In this document: piece after piece, positions 22,328 to 33,345 of the stretch
Position numbering within the stretch: position 1 is the first letter of the stretch
How the letters are laid out: each line of letters begins with the position of its first letter
Source: Tetracladium setigerum
Lineage: Eukaryota; Ascomycota; Leotiomycetes; Helotiales
Assembly (NCBI GenBank): GCA_031472005.1
Contig: PZJY01000007.1
Coordinates: 1,723,808 to 1,787,807 of the forward strand
Length of the DNA stretch: 64,000 nucleotides
Direction of reading: 5' to 3'
Notes under the pieces: model-generated
What the model saw: only the letters and a program-made list of their open reading frames with translations
Database searches by the model: none
Told to the model about the DNA's origin: nothing
Program-made: the position numbers and the translations under genes

Positions 22328-23793
22328 ATGTCGAGTTCTAGCTTCAAAATTGCGGGTGCTCTCCGCCACGATTGCGGAAAGGCTTTGTTAGCCTGTCGCG
22401 CTTTACAAGCTGGCGAGCTCATTCTTGAAGAGCAGCCCTTTTACTGGGCTGATATCTCATTCTTCACGGATGCTCATACCAGCGAGCGGGAGGACACCTT
22501 GGAAAATAACATCAAGACAGATCTGAACCCTGTCCTACAGAAAAAGTTCGAAGCCTTGTTCCATCATGCAAACAGATTTTGGACGAGCGATTTTGAGGAG
22601 ACCTCATTCACGAGTATCATTCAAGGAAGGTGAAGAATTGACAATATCTTACATCCCGGGTAGTGTCCTCGACAATACCTACCTTTTGGAAACTTTTGGA
22701 TTCTATTGTGTTTGTAGGCTGTGCCTCCGCCACGTTAGGGACCGAAAGAAGTACGCTGAGCGGCACGAGGCCCTCGACATCTTTCGCGAGCAACTTGACG
22801 AGGCCATCTGTGAAGAGAATGTCGTTGCAGCTCTTGAGTTTGGCTACAAAGCTATTCGCATGATGCGCAGGTTAAAAATCAATGACTTTCGACTTGCTTC
22901 CATTTACAGCCGTCTCTTTGACGCGGTGGTCCAAGTCGAGGATGAGTTCAAGTCGAAGTTCTTCGCTCTTCATACATATCTCGCTTACGAGCGTTGCGAG
23001 GGTCTGAATTCAAACTCGATTGCATCGTTGATCAAGAGCATCAACAAACTCTGGAACTTAAGGGGCATGAAGGGGCTAGAGGATAAGGGACCTTTCGTTG
23101 CATTGGCCAAGAAGATTGTTGAGGAGACTTCTTCGAAACTAGGATATGCTGCAAATAGACGAAAGGGAGATATCTTCACAAAAGAGGTGCTTGAGAAGTT
23201 CTTTGCGAAGGACGAATGGAAGGGCGAAGCTTATGTCTCCGATGAGGATTCAGAGGAGGACGCTTGGGTTCCGAGGGTGAATACAAACAAGTAAGTTCTC
23301 CCTTTTGGAATCTACAGCAGCAGCTGCCAAAATTTGTTACCTCCTGGGTTAAGTTTGAAAGTACCTGTTAACCATCGTTGTGATATGCAGAGCTATCGGT
23401 CACAAATTTGACATGCAATAGAAGACCATTCCCTCTCTCATATCCGCGACCAAGAATAAGAAGAACCCTCCGGTCCCGAAATCCAGCGAAGGGGCCCGCA
23501 CAAGTCAAGCCAAAGGGGGGAGACGAACATCCACATCTTCGACCATCCACAAGGGGGCCACTCAGAGCAAGGGCAACACGACTTCTTCGTCACAATTACA
23601 GGACATATGGGCATCTGATCCCATTGATAGCACCGCTAGTCATGAGCGAAGCTTCAGAGAAGATTACGGTTCTCCCTCGCCGACGATCTCGCCATCCAAG
23701 AAACGCAAACGAAGGCCGTATATTCAAATTTCTTCTGATTCTTCGTCTTCCTCTGATGATGACGGCGACGAACTTGACAAGATAAACCCATAG
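22328..23793 (+). pseudogene. decayed SET-domain protein gene
   Basis: The ATG at 22328 begins a SET-like N-terminus (GALRHDCGKALLACRALQAGELILEEQPF). That frame stops at 22631, while the end of a SET domain (FKEGEELTISYIPG, then the post-SET-like FGFYCVCRLC) is in another frame from about 22610. The middle of the domain, including the expected N-H-S-C-x-P-N core that binds the cofactor, is missing, so an internal deletion plus frameshift is likely. The following helical region runs to about 23290, then an intron (GTAAGT donor, ATATGCAG acceptor) leads into a frame with one TAG, after which a Ser/Lys tail with KKRKRRP and an acidic end reaches the stop at 23791. SET proteins of this class methylate protein lysines; this copy cannot be active as written. 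Alternative: assembly collapse near 22600. Confidence 0.6.
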
Positions 23794-24404
23794 CTATGAC
23801 CAAGACTAGAGATTAAATTTGTATAGTTTGAGTGATTAGTGTCGTGCAACTTATTGTTTTCTAGCATTGCGTTTCCTTGGATTTTTCTCACGTGAGGACC
23901 TCTGAGCTGCCAATTTTTAATAACTTCATGGATTTCCTAAACAGTTAAAACTTCAATAAATCGATTATTGTTTCTTGAAAATGATGCCTGTAACTTAATA
24001 TATTTCAAGGGTTGTGGTATCGACTTTTTCTTATTTCGCCTTCCCTGGCAAACTCAAGATTGTGGCAAGAAATCCTAAATTCCATTCCGTGGAGCCCCGT
24101 GGCATAGCATAGAAAACTTGAAATGTAAAGTACTCTATCATATCTTTGGAATCAAATGGGATTTTCTTGTTGATGAGATCTTTGGAAGTAAGTGTTTTTG
24201 GAGAGAATCAGAAAATGCCGAGAAAAGGTTTTGTTTGTTCTTCCCTTTTTTAGTACATGCTATTCTAGGATATGAGCTAAAAGGACATCTTCAAGGCACT
24301 AGTAATCTTTTAAGTTTTACACCTGTACTACTGCAGAACTCAAGTTCATTGTCGCTTTCACTCTTTACAAAAACACGTCAAATCGACGAAAACAATCCGC
24401 CAGG
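23794..24404. other. intergenic
   Basis: AT-rich spacer before the RING gene. A plus-strand frame beginning at 24118 has no recognisable product. Nothing else seen. Confidence 0.4.
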
Positions 24405-27400
24405 ATGGACAAAGAGGACACCCCACAAAGACTTCTTCAGAACCCAATTCTATCTCTACAAATGTTCGCCACTTTTGCTCCCTTGTAACATCGAATTTGT
24501 TATTAGATTTGGGGATATAAAGCTTCAAAATATCTGTACTAGAGCGCAGTACCTACAGAGCAGAGAGAGTTGCAAGAATTCAAGCCATACAACGTGCCGA
24601 ACTCGCCAGAGATGCCGAAACACTTGGTTCAATTGCTCGACCCCGAGCAGATCCTGTAAGTTGAGTCTATAGTTGAAGTTCAAATTTTACCTTATTTCCT
24701 TCTCTGTAAAGTTATATTCGCATTCCTCGATTGTTCAGTCCAAAGAACTCGGCAAAAGAATACGCTGACTTAACTATTGTTGGAATAACACTCCAGATGA
24801 ACCGTCAGCTGTAAATAGTATTCAGTAGTCAGTGGTCAGATGCTGTAGCGCATCGGAGTGGTGGTACGCTCAGTTACGCTTTGGTAGGGAGTGGTAGCTG
24901 AACAGAGACAGCTATCACGTGACCCACCCCCTTTTGAGTGTATATAACCACCTTCCAGGCCACTGATGAACTGGCTCTTTAGACATTATCAAACCAGGAA
25001 TACAACAGTATATCTTGGACCGTAGTGTCTCCCTTTGGCCTCAAGTGAATCACTTGTATACGTATTATTCTACCAACAACTATGATCTATTTAGTGGTTC
25101 CAATCGCTCAACATTGATGGGTCATCTGGCTATATCCTCGAGAAACTCAGTACATTTGTCACAGCAGAACTTGGAGAGGATGTTCTGAATGTGATTGATG
25201 GATTCGTTCATAATCCTGATGAGAAATGGTACACACACCGTTACTTAAGACTAATATTGAGTCCAATTTCACGCAAAATCGGAACGTATGCATATACTAA
25301 CGTGTGTCGCGATCCCAGGGTAGAAGCCCGTGATTGATTCCACCCTCTGGCAAGTTTTTACTTGGTTGTGGACAACTTTTTGGTCTGGCTAACGTGACGA
25401 CGTGGGAATATAGGATCGACTTCCTGTGTACCCTGATGGTGTAGATGTGCCAGCTCTCGATCGTATTATTAACGATCCGGATTTTGATCCTATTAAGTGG
25501 CTCCTCATGCAAGTGAAATCAGTAAGTCACAGATAATATGACCTCGCTCATATTCATGACCAGAGCCACCGAATGGCGTTGAATTCACTGTGGATAGATT
25601 AAGCACATCCGGAGATTTGAAGAAATCGGGCCAGAACTTAAAACTCTCTGGAAGACAATTCTATACGTGTCCAGAAGTATGGATAAGCTTCGCCATCTTA
25701 GATCTTAGCTCTTTCCATGGCCTTGTGCGAGATGGAACATGTAAGTCTTCTCGTACTAAGTGCTCAGATGAAATCCAGTTAGTTCTTGTAATGCGATATG
25801 TGTGCTTACTTTTTCTTTTGGTCATGACTCAGAAAACAGCACCCCAAATACCAGAGCTTCTACAACAGTTACCTGCAGAATGTCACACATTGAAAGTTGT
25901 GCAAAGACAGGTATGTGTAAAAAGAAAATCGCCCTTCGTCAAAAAGGGAAACATATCGACTTGTATCCATTGCGGGTAACTTAGTTTCAAATCTCATGTT
26001 GATTTTGTTCCGATCGTATGCGCGCAGATTGTTGAAATGACATTCAACAAAGAAGCACACCCCCAAACTTCTTTGGCATGTGCGTAGGATAGAGAAACCC
26101 CGAATCATCGCATCATTTGTTGTTAAACGTTCATGCTAGGCCAAAATTGCCCGGTTTACCCCGAACCAAATGCACTTTCAAGATCTTCACGTTTGGAAAA
26201 ATCCATTCGATTTGTCCAGTTTACTGACGAGCTAAATGATACCAGTGTGAAATCATCTTGAGAAACAATCTTGAGAAACATAGCAAAGAAAGTCTTCATC
26301 GAATCCAGAGAGCCAAGAGCCCAATGGGAATTGCAAGGTGTAGAATCGGCAGCTCTGTACAATCTCAAGGATCATGAAAGTCTGCAACCTATGGTGGCTC
26401 ATGCAAGTAGTACAAAAAAAATTCGATTTTACAGTTCGCTAATGGATATAACGATAGGGTTTAAAAGCTCGTGATGCCGACTGGTAGGATTTGTTCCCAT
26501 ACAATATTTACCCTCGGCGGTCCTTCCGACAGTCTTGATCATTATTTATGACGAACAAAGGTCCCAATTTGTAGAGACAGTGCTGATATAAAAACAGGGA
26601 ACTCATTTTATTCTTGCTAGATTTCTCGGGGAGCTTGACCGTGTACTAGATGAAGAGCATGTCGAGGATGTGGTGCGTACCCTAGTATCCTGCTACATAT
26701 TCCAACTATGCTCCAAGAGCAATTTCTCTCAATGACGGTTTTCAAACGAGTAAAGATCTAATTAAGTTCTCCGTAGCTCATGAGCAAACGGGTGGTTATC
26801 TTCGACGAAAAGTGGAGGATATACCAAAAGTTATGGGATTGCAATTACGATGCCGAGACGTTGCTCCCAAGAAAAGGAAGCGAGTGGGAAGACCTTTTTG
26901 ACTATGAGCCTATCATACGCAGAATTTCACAAGTCAATCGATCCAGGCGCAACTATTTGTTACTTCGAGACTGGTCGCAGAGGAGACCTTGGAAACAGTT
27001 ATATGTTGTCTTTGACACCGAGAAAGGAAACTATGCCGGTAGGTGATGACCGGATTTTGCTCGCCTTTTCGACGATTATTTCCTATGCTTTCTGGATTAT
27101 TTTGTTATTGGTTCAACTTTACTTACTCACGATTGTTGATTCTTCCGCTATGAGTAGGCTGGAAACAGGCGATCGCACGATTTCAGGATCGCAGTAAACG
27201 TGTCGTTCGCGAAGCGCAAGACATCACACCGACAGGGGAGTCTCAACATCCGGCTCTAACTAAAAACGCCTGGCCCAATTTGTTTCCCATCCATCCACTT
27301 GCTAGTGTTCCGGAGCATGAACAGACCCCAAGACCCAAATACTTTGAGAATGGGTGTATTTTCTGCAAAGAGAGCTTCCTGGAGAGCAAGTTGCTTCCTA

Positions 27401-28549
27401 TAGCCCAGCTGCACTGCTCGCATCTCTTTCATCTAGCGTGTGTCATGGAGTAATGGGATCAATTTGATAACTATCGAACAAATTGTCCGCTTTGTCATGG
27501 CTCCAGAGAAAGTGAATGGTTTCTCCATGAGCAGGCGTAAGTCAACCTACGAATCCACGAGTTACAGCTTGGCTTTTTATCTGAATTCCTTAGCAAATTC
27601 ACACAGGCTTCCCTTTTACATGACGCACAAGGATGTAGAAGGTACACATGAAAAAGCTGACTATTCTTGCAGGGCAATCTATCCAGAAGAAATTGACGTC
27701 TGGGATAACAGGACAGTAACGAACATTGACGCAATAGCAAGCCGCCAGCAGCTCCACAGTCTTCGGACAACGTCAGGGCAAGGTGGCAATATCTCATCAT
27801 CAAGGGCAGCATTGGTCAATACTCCTGGGGCCTCCAGCTCTAATTCAAGCATAATCAGAAATCTTTTCAATTCTGTGAGCATGCCTCTCCGAGGTGGACA
27901 CAATAGAGCTGCTGCCGTCGGCCCTTCTGTTTCTCAACTCGAGAGAGAATCAAACCCAAACATTGGATCAACGTACCATCGCTATGAGAATGACAGATTG
28001 GTGCATAGTAGGAATTGGGAACAGTCCCAGTGGAACACAGCGCCAGATCAACGAAGAAGACCAGATATCGAGATGGTGTATGTGCATTCTGGACCCATGT
28101 CAATATTCGGAGGAACCCAGATACTCTCTAACAACTTAATGCTAACATGTATTCTAAAGTCATTACCGTTATAGCCGCATGGGAATGGTAAATAACTCTG
28201 TGCTTCTTGCTATAGCCAAAAGAGGGGAATTTTGCCTTCTCCTTATCTTTCGCAGATTTCTCAAGTTCTCGACTAATACTATATCACTAGGTAGAATTTA
28301 GCTCGACGAAGAAGCCACAAGACGGCAAGACGTAACCTCTATGCTAGATTCGGTCCTTCTGAAACTGCTCCTGCCCTCGCCGACGTCCCAGTGAACCAGC
28401 CTGCAGCACCACCATTATTTACCAAGGCTCAGATGAAAGCAAGGAGAGTTAGGCAGTACGCAGTTGAGGATGAGGAAGAACCACCGAGCGCGGCAAGGCT
28501 GGCTGAAAGAGCGGAGCTACATCGTATGGATCCGGAGTCTTATCCTTAG
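24405..28549 (+). CDS. multi-exon RING-finger protein gene, interrupted by one stop
   Basis: I assembled this from open segments with matching splice sites; the 5' part is least sure. Segments: from ATG 24405 (MDKEDTPQRLLQNPIL), an exon ending RPRADP before GTAAGT at about 24657, an exon from about 25103 (WFQSLNIDGSSGYILEKL) to DPR, one from about 25416 (DRLPVYPDGVDVPALDR), one from about 25566 (FTVDRLSTSG), weaker pieces at 25.8-26.3 kb, one ending at 27038 (WEDLFDYEPIIRRI), one at 27158-27536, then 27607 onward and a last exon to TAG 28547. The exon at 27158 carries the RING: CIFCKESF, LHCSHLFHLAC and NCPLCHGS give C-x2-C, C-x-H-x2-H-x3-C and C-x2-C. A TAA at 27451-27453 falls where such RINGs usually have Trp. 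RING proteins are mostly E3 ubiquitin ligases; no substrate can be inferred. A solo LTR lies in the intron before 25103. Confidence 0.5.
24778..25078. mobile_element. solo LTR with 5-bp target duplication
   Basis: The 301-bp unit begins TGTTGGAATAACACTCC and ends CTACCAACA, with the TG...CA boundaries of an LTR, and is flanked by ACTAT at 24773-24777 and 25079-25083. It contains a TATATAA box near 24940. The start resembles fungal copia-type LTRs. No internal retroelement sequence remains, so recombination between two LTRs probably removed it. Removing it restores a plausible intron 3' end (branch-like GCTGAC upstream, ATTTAG acceptor downstream). Confidence 0.88.
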
Positions 28550-29035
28550 GATGAATCGCGAAATACGTCGTGTCTTTGCATGGGATTGGTAGTGAAGCTT
28601 TAAACTGTTGACATGGTCAACAAGAACTTGATGTTTGCCTCTGCAAGAATTCTGGAAGAAAACACATAGCCCCCTCCCCTTCCCCCAGAAAAGACAAATT
28701 TGGCGTGGACTTTCAAATCGGTATTTGAGGATAAAAGAACTAGATTACTTTTGTTACGTTACCAACCAGATGATACTTTCATGCAACCTGTGGCAAAGAA
28801 GGAAAGATTCAAAAGCTCGTTCCCATCTGCTTATGTTACAACATGAATATATAGATTAAACAGTATCAATTGTGCTCGTCCAAGATACTCGGTCATTCCA
28901 GACGCCCCTCCATGATGGGCCAGGTCTATTCGTCCTCACGCCTTCACTCTTGTGAGAATGATGAGGGCGCCGTTGCGTAGTCGGCTGTGGTCATCTTGGA
29001 CGAGCCCCGAGTGACGATAGCGATATCGTCAGAAC
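28550..29035. other. intergenic with 13-bp inverted repeat
   Basis: Between the 3' ends of two convergent genes. Contains GCTCGTCCAAGAT at 28874-28886 and its exact reverse complement at 28993-29005. No gene recognised. Confidence 0.5.
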
Positions 29036-30850
29036 CTAGACTTTTGACTTTGAACCAGGAGCTTTCCCTCTCTCCTTGTTCATATCCAGGTCTTTCAAAC
29101 AAGGAGCAACAAAAATTTCGCCACTGATTGCTTTTTTAAGTGTACCCACCGAAACAATAATCCAGAGCAAAGTAACTGCAACCGAAAAAATCTGCAAATG
29201 CTCAGCGCCTGCTATTCGCAGAATATTAGGACGTAACATACCGTTCCCAAGATTTTGAAAAACTCCGACGGGAGTTCTGCTGACATTTGTATTGTTGAAG
29301 TTGTGAAAACACCCAAGGGGAACACGAAACCCCACCAACCCATGTTAAAGGGAAACCTACTTCTCGTGATGCTTGCCATTGCAAAGAAAAGCCAGACCAG
29401 ACCGAAACCCCACATAATAGTTGCTGTTAGCCAGCCAAGAACGTAGAGAATCTCACCAGAGTTGGTCGTAGCAGATTGGAGGGTGCCTGTTTTGGGGAAT
29501 ACCTGCATGGCAACCTTGCCTAGTCTTAGACACTGTCAACAGTGATCGAAATACCAAGTCAAAACTTCATAGTGGAAATAATACGTTGCTGATGAGACGG
29601 AAATGCTCACTTCATAATGCCAAATCCACCTTGACCAACTGGGCCCAAAGGCAGAAAGACTGAAACGATGACTTCTTGCGGCGGAAGGTGATGGATTGTG
29701 AGTCTCTGGAAGTAGATGACAAGCACCGCCATCGAAAGTGGTATCCCGGCACCCCAATTAATGTACGAGACAACCAATGTCCAAAGAGCGTTTTGCGGAT
29801 CTGGCAGAACTTCAGCAATAAGGGCTCCTGTGCTAGCAGCAACGATCGGGGCGACGATTGGCAGAAGCCATGTAGCTGTCATGGCACCAAGTGAAGCTTC
29901 ATGAACATACATGCTGAAATTCGAGTTAGTATTGTGACGATGAAATTATTTAAAAGCTCACATGATAAATGGTAGATAGAAGCAACATGCCAAAGAGATG
30001 ACTACGTCAATCCACCAAAGACCCCAAGCCTATTGCGTTTAACAATCATCCAAACGCTGATAATTGGTTGCCACATACTAGCTTCACAGCACCCTGGCCC
30101 CATGCGGGGACGCACACATAAACGATCATATTGATGATCGTGGACAGCGACATCGGGAATGCTCCAACGAACAAGCTCTGAGCAGGATGGCGAATCATGA
30201 CCACCCAAACATCTGGGTATAAGATGTATCGTAAAAGTGATATCAAGAAGAACAGAACGAACAAGGCAATGTTTAGACAAAAGATAACAACTGATATCCA
30301 ATAAAGCCAGGGACCGTTGTAAGGTAGCCTGTTGAGAAGGATCGAGACCATTCCAGTTCCCATTGTCACAGCAAACCACCTAGAAAAGTATGAGTATGCA
30401 CAGACAAATATGGAAGGTGTCTTACGAAGGGATAAAGTTTCGAACAATCTTCCTCCATCCCTTCTCATACTTCAACATTACAGCATCTCGAGGCGGTGCT
30501 TCTGATGTGAGTTCCAATGCTGGCTCGTCGTCTTTACCAATGTCTTCCACCGACTTTCTTGCCAATGGCTGGCCTGTAACTCCATTACAAATATGTTTTT
30601 ATATCATAACGAAACTTGCGAACTTGACCGATTGTTCGATGGGTGTGAAAATGCAAAGAGACTGTTGGCAGAAATGGTAAAAGAGGAAGAACAAAAGAAT
30701 TCGGGTACAATACCGTTCATAACTGCTACTTTCTAGCCAAATTAGTTGACTTCGATATGACACATTCGTCGAAATTTCTAAAATACGGTATTTACCTGCT
30801 TGCTCATCCAGAGGAGGGCTCGGCGCGCTCGGGATTCGGGTGGTGCTCAA
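29036..30850 (-). CDS. ssu1: TDT-family transporter, SSU1-like sulfite exporter
   Basis: Seven exons: 30850-30796, 30573-30426, 30379-30079, 30029-29962, 29913-29611, 29524-29242 and 29191-29036. All phases agree and total 437 aa. The protein has about ten hydrophobic helices. Family marks are WFAVTMGTGMVSILL in the first helix, YPDVWVVMIRHPAQSLFVGAFPM, PAWGQGAVKL, TWLLPIVAPIVAASTGA, LPPQEVIVSVFLPLGPVGQGG and MGWWGFVFPLGVFT. This is the tellurite-resistance/dicarboxylate transporter fold, and the fungal subgroup with these motifs is SSU1, which exports sulfite at the plasma membrane. The acidic N-terminus and basic C-terminus are cytosolic in relatives. Oddity: the reading frame that joins exon 1 has TTG where an ATG is expected (30850-30848). 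The next in-frame Met is before LKYEKGWRK in exon 2. Malate-type transporters of the same family are the alternative. Confidence 0.85.
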
Positions 30851-31271
30851 CAGGGAGGATGATTTTTACAATTATTTTTCCAATGTACAATTTTAGAGAG
30901 CCATGAGAGTCGTAAAATCCGCCAAATCCATTGTAAAGTCGACTTTCGACGTTGAAGTCAAGAAAAATATCACCGGTTGTGCCGTTGATGACATGCAGGT
31001 TCCAGCGGTTCCTTAGTGCTTGATTACTTAAGCTTCTGACGACACGATCGCGTCTTCGGAATTCTAGCTCTGCGACCTCACCACCATGTCAGAAAGATTT
31101 CCTCCAAACTTCTTTTATTTCAGTTGTTCGTCACGCGAATTGTGTAGTCGAACCTCCATAATATTATGTTATGAAGAACAAAATCCAAGCTGGACTTGTG
31201 GTCTATAAGAATCCTTGATCCAATCTAACTCGCCTCCAAATTCCCCAAAACCTCACCCACTAACGACCACA
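30851..31271. promoter_or_regulatory. divergent promoter region between transporter and repair gene
   Basis: About 420 bp between divergent genes. No element can be called with confidence. Confidence 0.4.
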
Positions 31272-32411
31272 ATGGACGATGACGAATTCGGTGCAGACGC
31301 CGATTTTCTGGCTGCTCTTGCCGCTTCCGAAGTTGTAGCTCCTCGAGCCCAACAGCCTGCACCGCAGCGAGTACAACAACCTACACCTCAGCGCCTCGAT
31401 CGATTACCTCCAACCACCAGCACCACTGGTCCCAAAGTCGTCCAGCCCACCCCCCAAGCAATAGCCTCGCGGTCTACAGGATCCTCCATTCTTGTCTCTC
31501 CACGCCAGAAGGGAAACCCTATTCTGGCGAACCTGAGGTCTTTTGCGTGGGAATACTCTGACATTCCAGCCGACTTCGTCCTTGGTCAGACAACATGCGC
31601 ACTATTCCTCTCCCTCAAATACCACCGGCTGCATCCCGACTATATATACAACCGCATCAAAGCTTTACAGGGAAAGTATAATCTGCGGGTTTTACTCACA
31701 ATGGTGGATATCGGTAATCATGAGGAAAGCTTGAAGGAGCTATCGAAAACTAGCTTGGTTAGCAACGTTACAGTAATACTTTGTTGGAGTGCGGCCGAAG
31801 CAGCAAGATATCTGGAATTATACAAGAGTTATGAGCACGCAAGTGCAAGTGCGATCAGAGGGACAGAGAGCAAGGGATACGCAGATAAGATGGTAGATTT
31901 CTTGACCGTTCCAAGAAGCATCAACAAGACAGATGCGGTGTCTCTTGTTAGTGCTTTTGGCAGTGTCAGGGGAGCTGTCAATGCCAGGCCAGAAGAGGTC
32001 GCCGTCGTTGGTGGGTGGGGAGAAAAGAAGGTCAGAAAGTGGTGTAGTGTTGTCGATGAACCATTCCAGGCTAGAAAGTCTGCCATGAGGGGATTGGCGA
32101 GAAAAGAGACGACACAAGAAAGCGGAGGAGAGACAAATGTGTTAGATAAAGCCTTGCCTCTGAGTAGGGTTCCTTTGAGAGATATGCCATCTCGAGAAGC
32201 AACGATTGGGGAATCTGTTGGGCCATCAAAAGAATTTAGGATGTGGGACCCAGATGATGATGACGACGATGAGGGAGAGGAAGCCTTGATTGCTGCGGCC
32301 GAGGAAGAAGAAGCCAGGCAGAAAACTCAAAGGAGAAAGGAACAGGCAAGCAAAGACAACGAAATGAGCGAGGGCGTAGCGGCTGCTCTGGCCAAATTGC
32401 GAAATAGCTGA
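31272..32411 (+). CDS. rad10: ERCC1/Rad10/Swi10 DNA repair endonuclease subunit
   Basis: A single exon of 379 aa from ATG 31272 (MDDDEFGADADFLAAL). The central domain, about residues 95-215, is diagnostic: SILVSPRQKGNPILANLRSF, WEYSDIPADFVLGQTTCALFLSLKYHRLHPDYI and LLTMVDIGNHEESLKELSK. This is the nuclease-like domain that pairs with XPF/Rad1 but has lost the catalytic acidic motif. A helix-hairpin-helix region follows (SINKTDAVSLVSAFGSVRGAV). The heterodimer cuts DNA 5' of lesions in nucleotide-excision repair and acts in interstrand crosslink repair, in the nucleus. The last 130 residues, with an acidic D-run and EEEEA stretch, are a fungal extension likely to be disordered. Upstream frame continues without a start, so 31272 is preferred. 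Confident call. Confidence 0.95.
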   Translation: MDDDEFGADADFLAALAASEVVAPRAQQPAPQRVQQPTPQRLDRLPPTTSTTGPKVVQPTPQAIASRSTGSSILVSPRQKGNPILANLRSFAWEYSDIPADFVLGQTTCALFLSLKYHRLHPDYIYNRIKALQGKYNLRVLLTMVDIGNHEESLKELSKTSLVSNVTVILCWSAAEAARYLELYKSYEHASASAIRGTESKGYADKMVDFLTVPRSINKTDAVSLVSAFGSVRGAVNARPEEVAVVGGWGEKKVRKWCSVVDEPFQARKSAMRGLARKETTQESGGETNVLDKALPLSRVPLRDMPSREATIGESVGPSKEFRMWDPDDDDDDEGEEALIAAAEEEEARQKTQRRKEQASKDNEMSEGVAAALAKLRNS

Positions 32412-32880
32412 GACTGGACTTGTGACCACAAGTCAATATTTGCTCAAACATCCCTTAGGCCATACAAGATGGAGTACGGTTGATTCTATTCACAGGCCAA
32501 CACGAAAGCTGCTTGCAAGGCATGCATTAGCGTCGTCCAGCGGCAAGGAACATCAAGCCAGTCTGTTTGACAAGAGTATCATGCATTTGGCCAAGTTTTC
32601 GCCAACAGGCGTGTCGAACTATGCTCTCACAGCATTGGTCTTTAGCAGCAGATAAAAATGCATGTACAATTGAGACGGACACTGCCAGATACTTCAAAAG
32701 AGAGCCTAAACTTGACGGGAGCATGAGTTGAAGGATTTCTTTTGTTGAAAGACTTCGGTTACAACTACACAATTTTGTGTTCGGTTGTGTCCCTTTCTAC
32801 CAAGATTTTTGCAAGCCAGGCACTGTCTCGACTGTGATCTGTAGATCGTGGTTGTGAATAAGTCAATTCTACATTATGTT
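32412..32880. other. intergenic
   Basis: Between two convergent 3' ends. Nothing recognised. Confidence 0.4.
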
Positions 32881-33345
32881 TTACCTATAGGATGCAGCAT
32901 TGTATCCCGTTCGCGTGCTTGCTAAATAGGAGATTTCCAAAACATCCCCGTGGGCGACTTCGAAACCTCCCTCAATCTCAACCAATTCGCACATTTCGTT
33001 CCATTTGTCGATTTTTCTTCGCTGAGAACCCAGAGCTCGTAAGCTGCAACTGTCTTTGGGAGCCACTTCATCCGCTTCCCAGGGATCCTCGTCTTTCGCA
33101 GGAAGCTCTTGTTGATCATCAGTGTGATACAAGCTATTTTCCATCCAAGAAGCAATCCAGTTTCGATCAACGCCTTGCATCATCCGATTTTCCATCGATC
33201 CGCGATACCCATCGTCTTCCCTATCTTGAAAGTCAGACTCTTGCTCGGGTCTGAAAAAGACGATCCCGGCATCTTTCGCCTTCTCTCTCGCATGCTTCCA
33301 GTCTTTTTCGGCCAGAATCCAATTTGCTGTTGCTTCCCTCTCCAT
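32881..33345 (-). CDS. uncharacterised charged protein or gene fragment
   Basis: An open frame of 154 aa from ATG 33345 (MEREATANWILAEKDW) to TAA at 32881. It is rich in Glu, Asp, Lys and Trp, with SMENRMMQGVDRNWIASWMEN and LGSQRRKIDKWNEMCELVE, and has no membrane segment. Its even composition and length suggest real coding sequence, but I recognise no family. The same frame is closed by a TGA about 55 bases upstream, so either the gene starts here or an upstream exon is joined by an intron I cannot place. Treat as tentative. Confidence 0.4.
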   Translation of the reverse strand: MEREATANWILAEKDWKHAREKAKDAGIVFFRPEQESDFQDREDDGYRGSMENRMMQGVDRNWIASWMENSLYHTDDQQELPAKDEDPWEADEVAPKDSCSLRALGSQRRKIDKWNEMCELVEIEGGFEVAHGDVLEISYLASTRTGYNAASYR

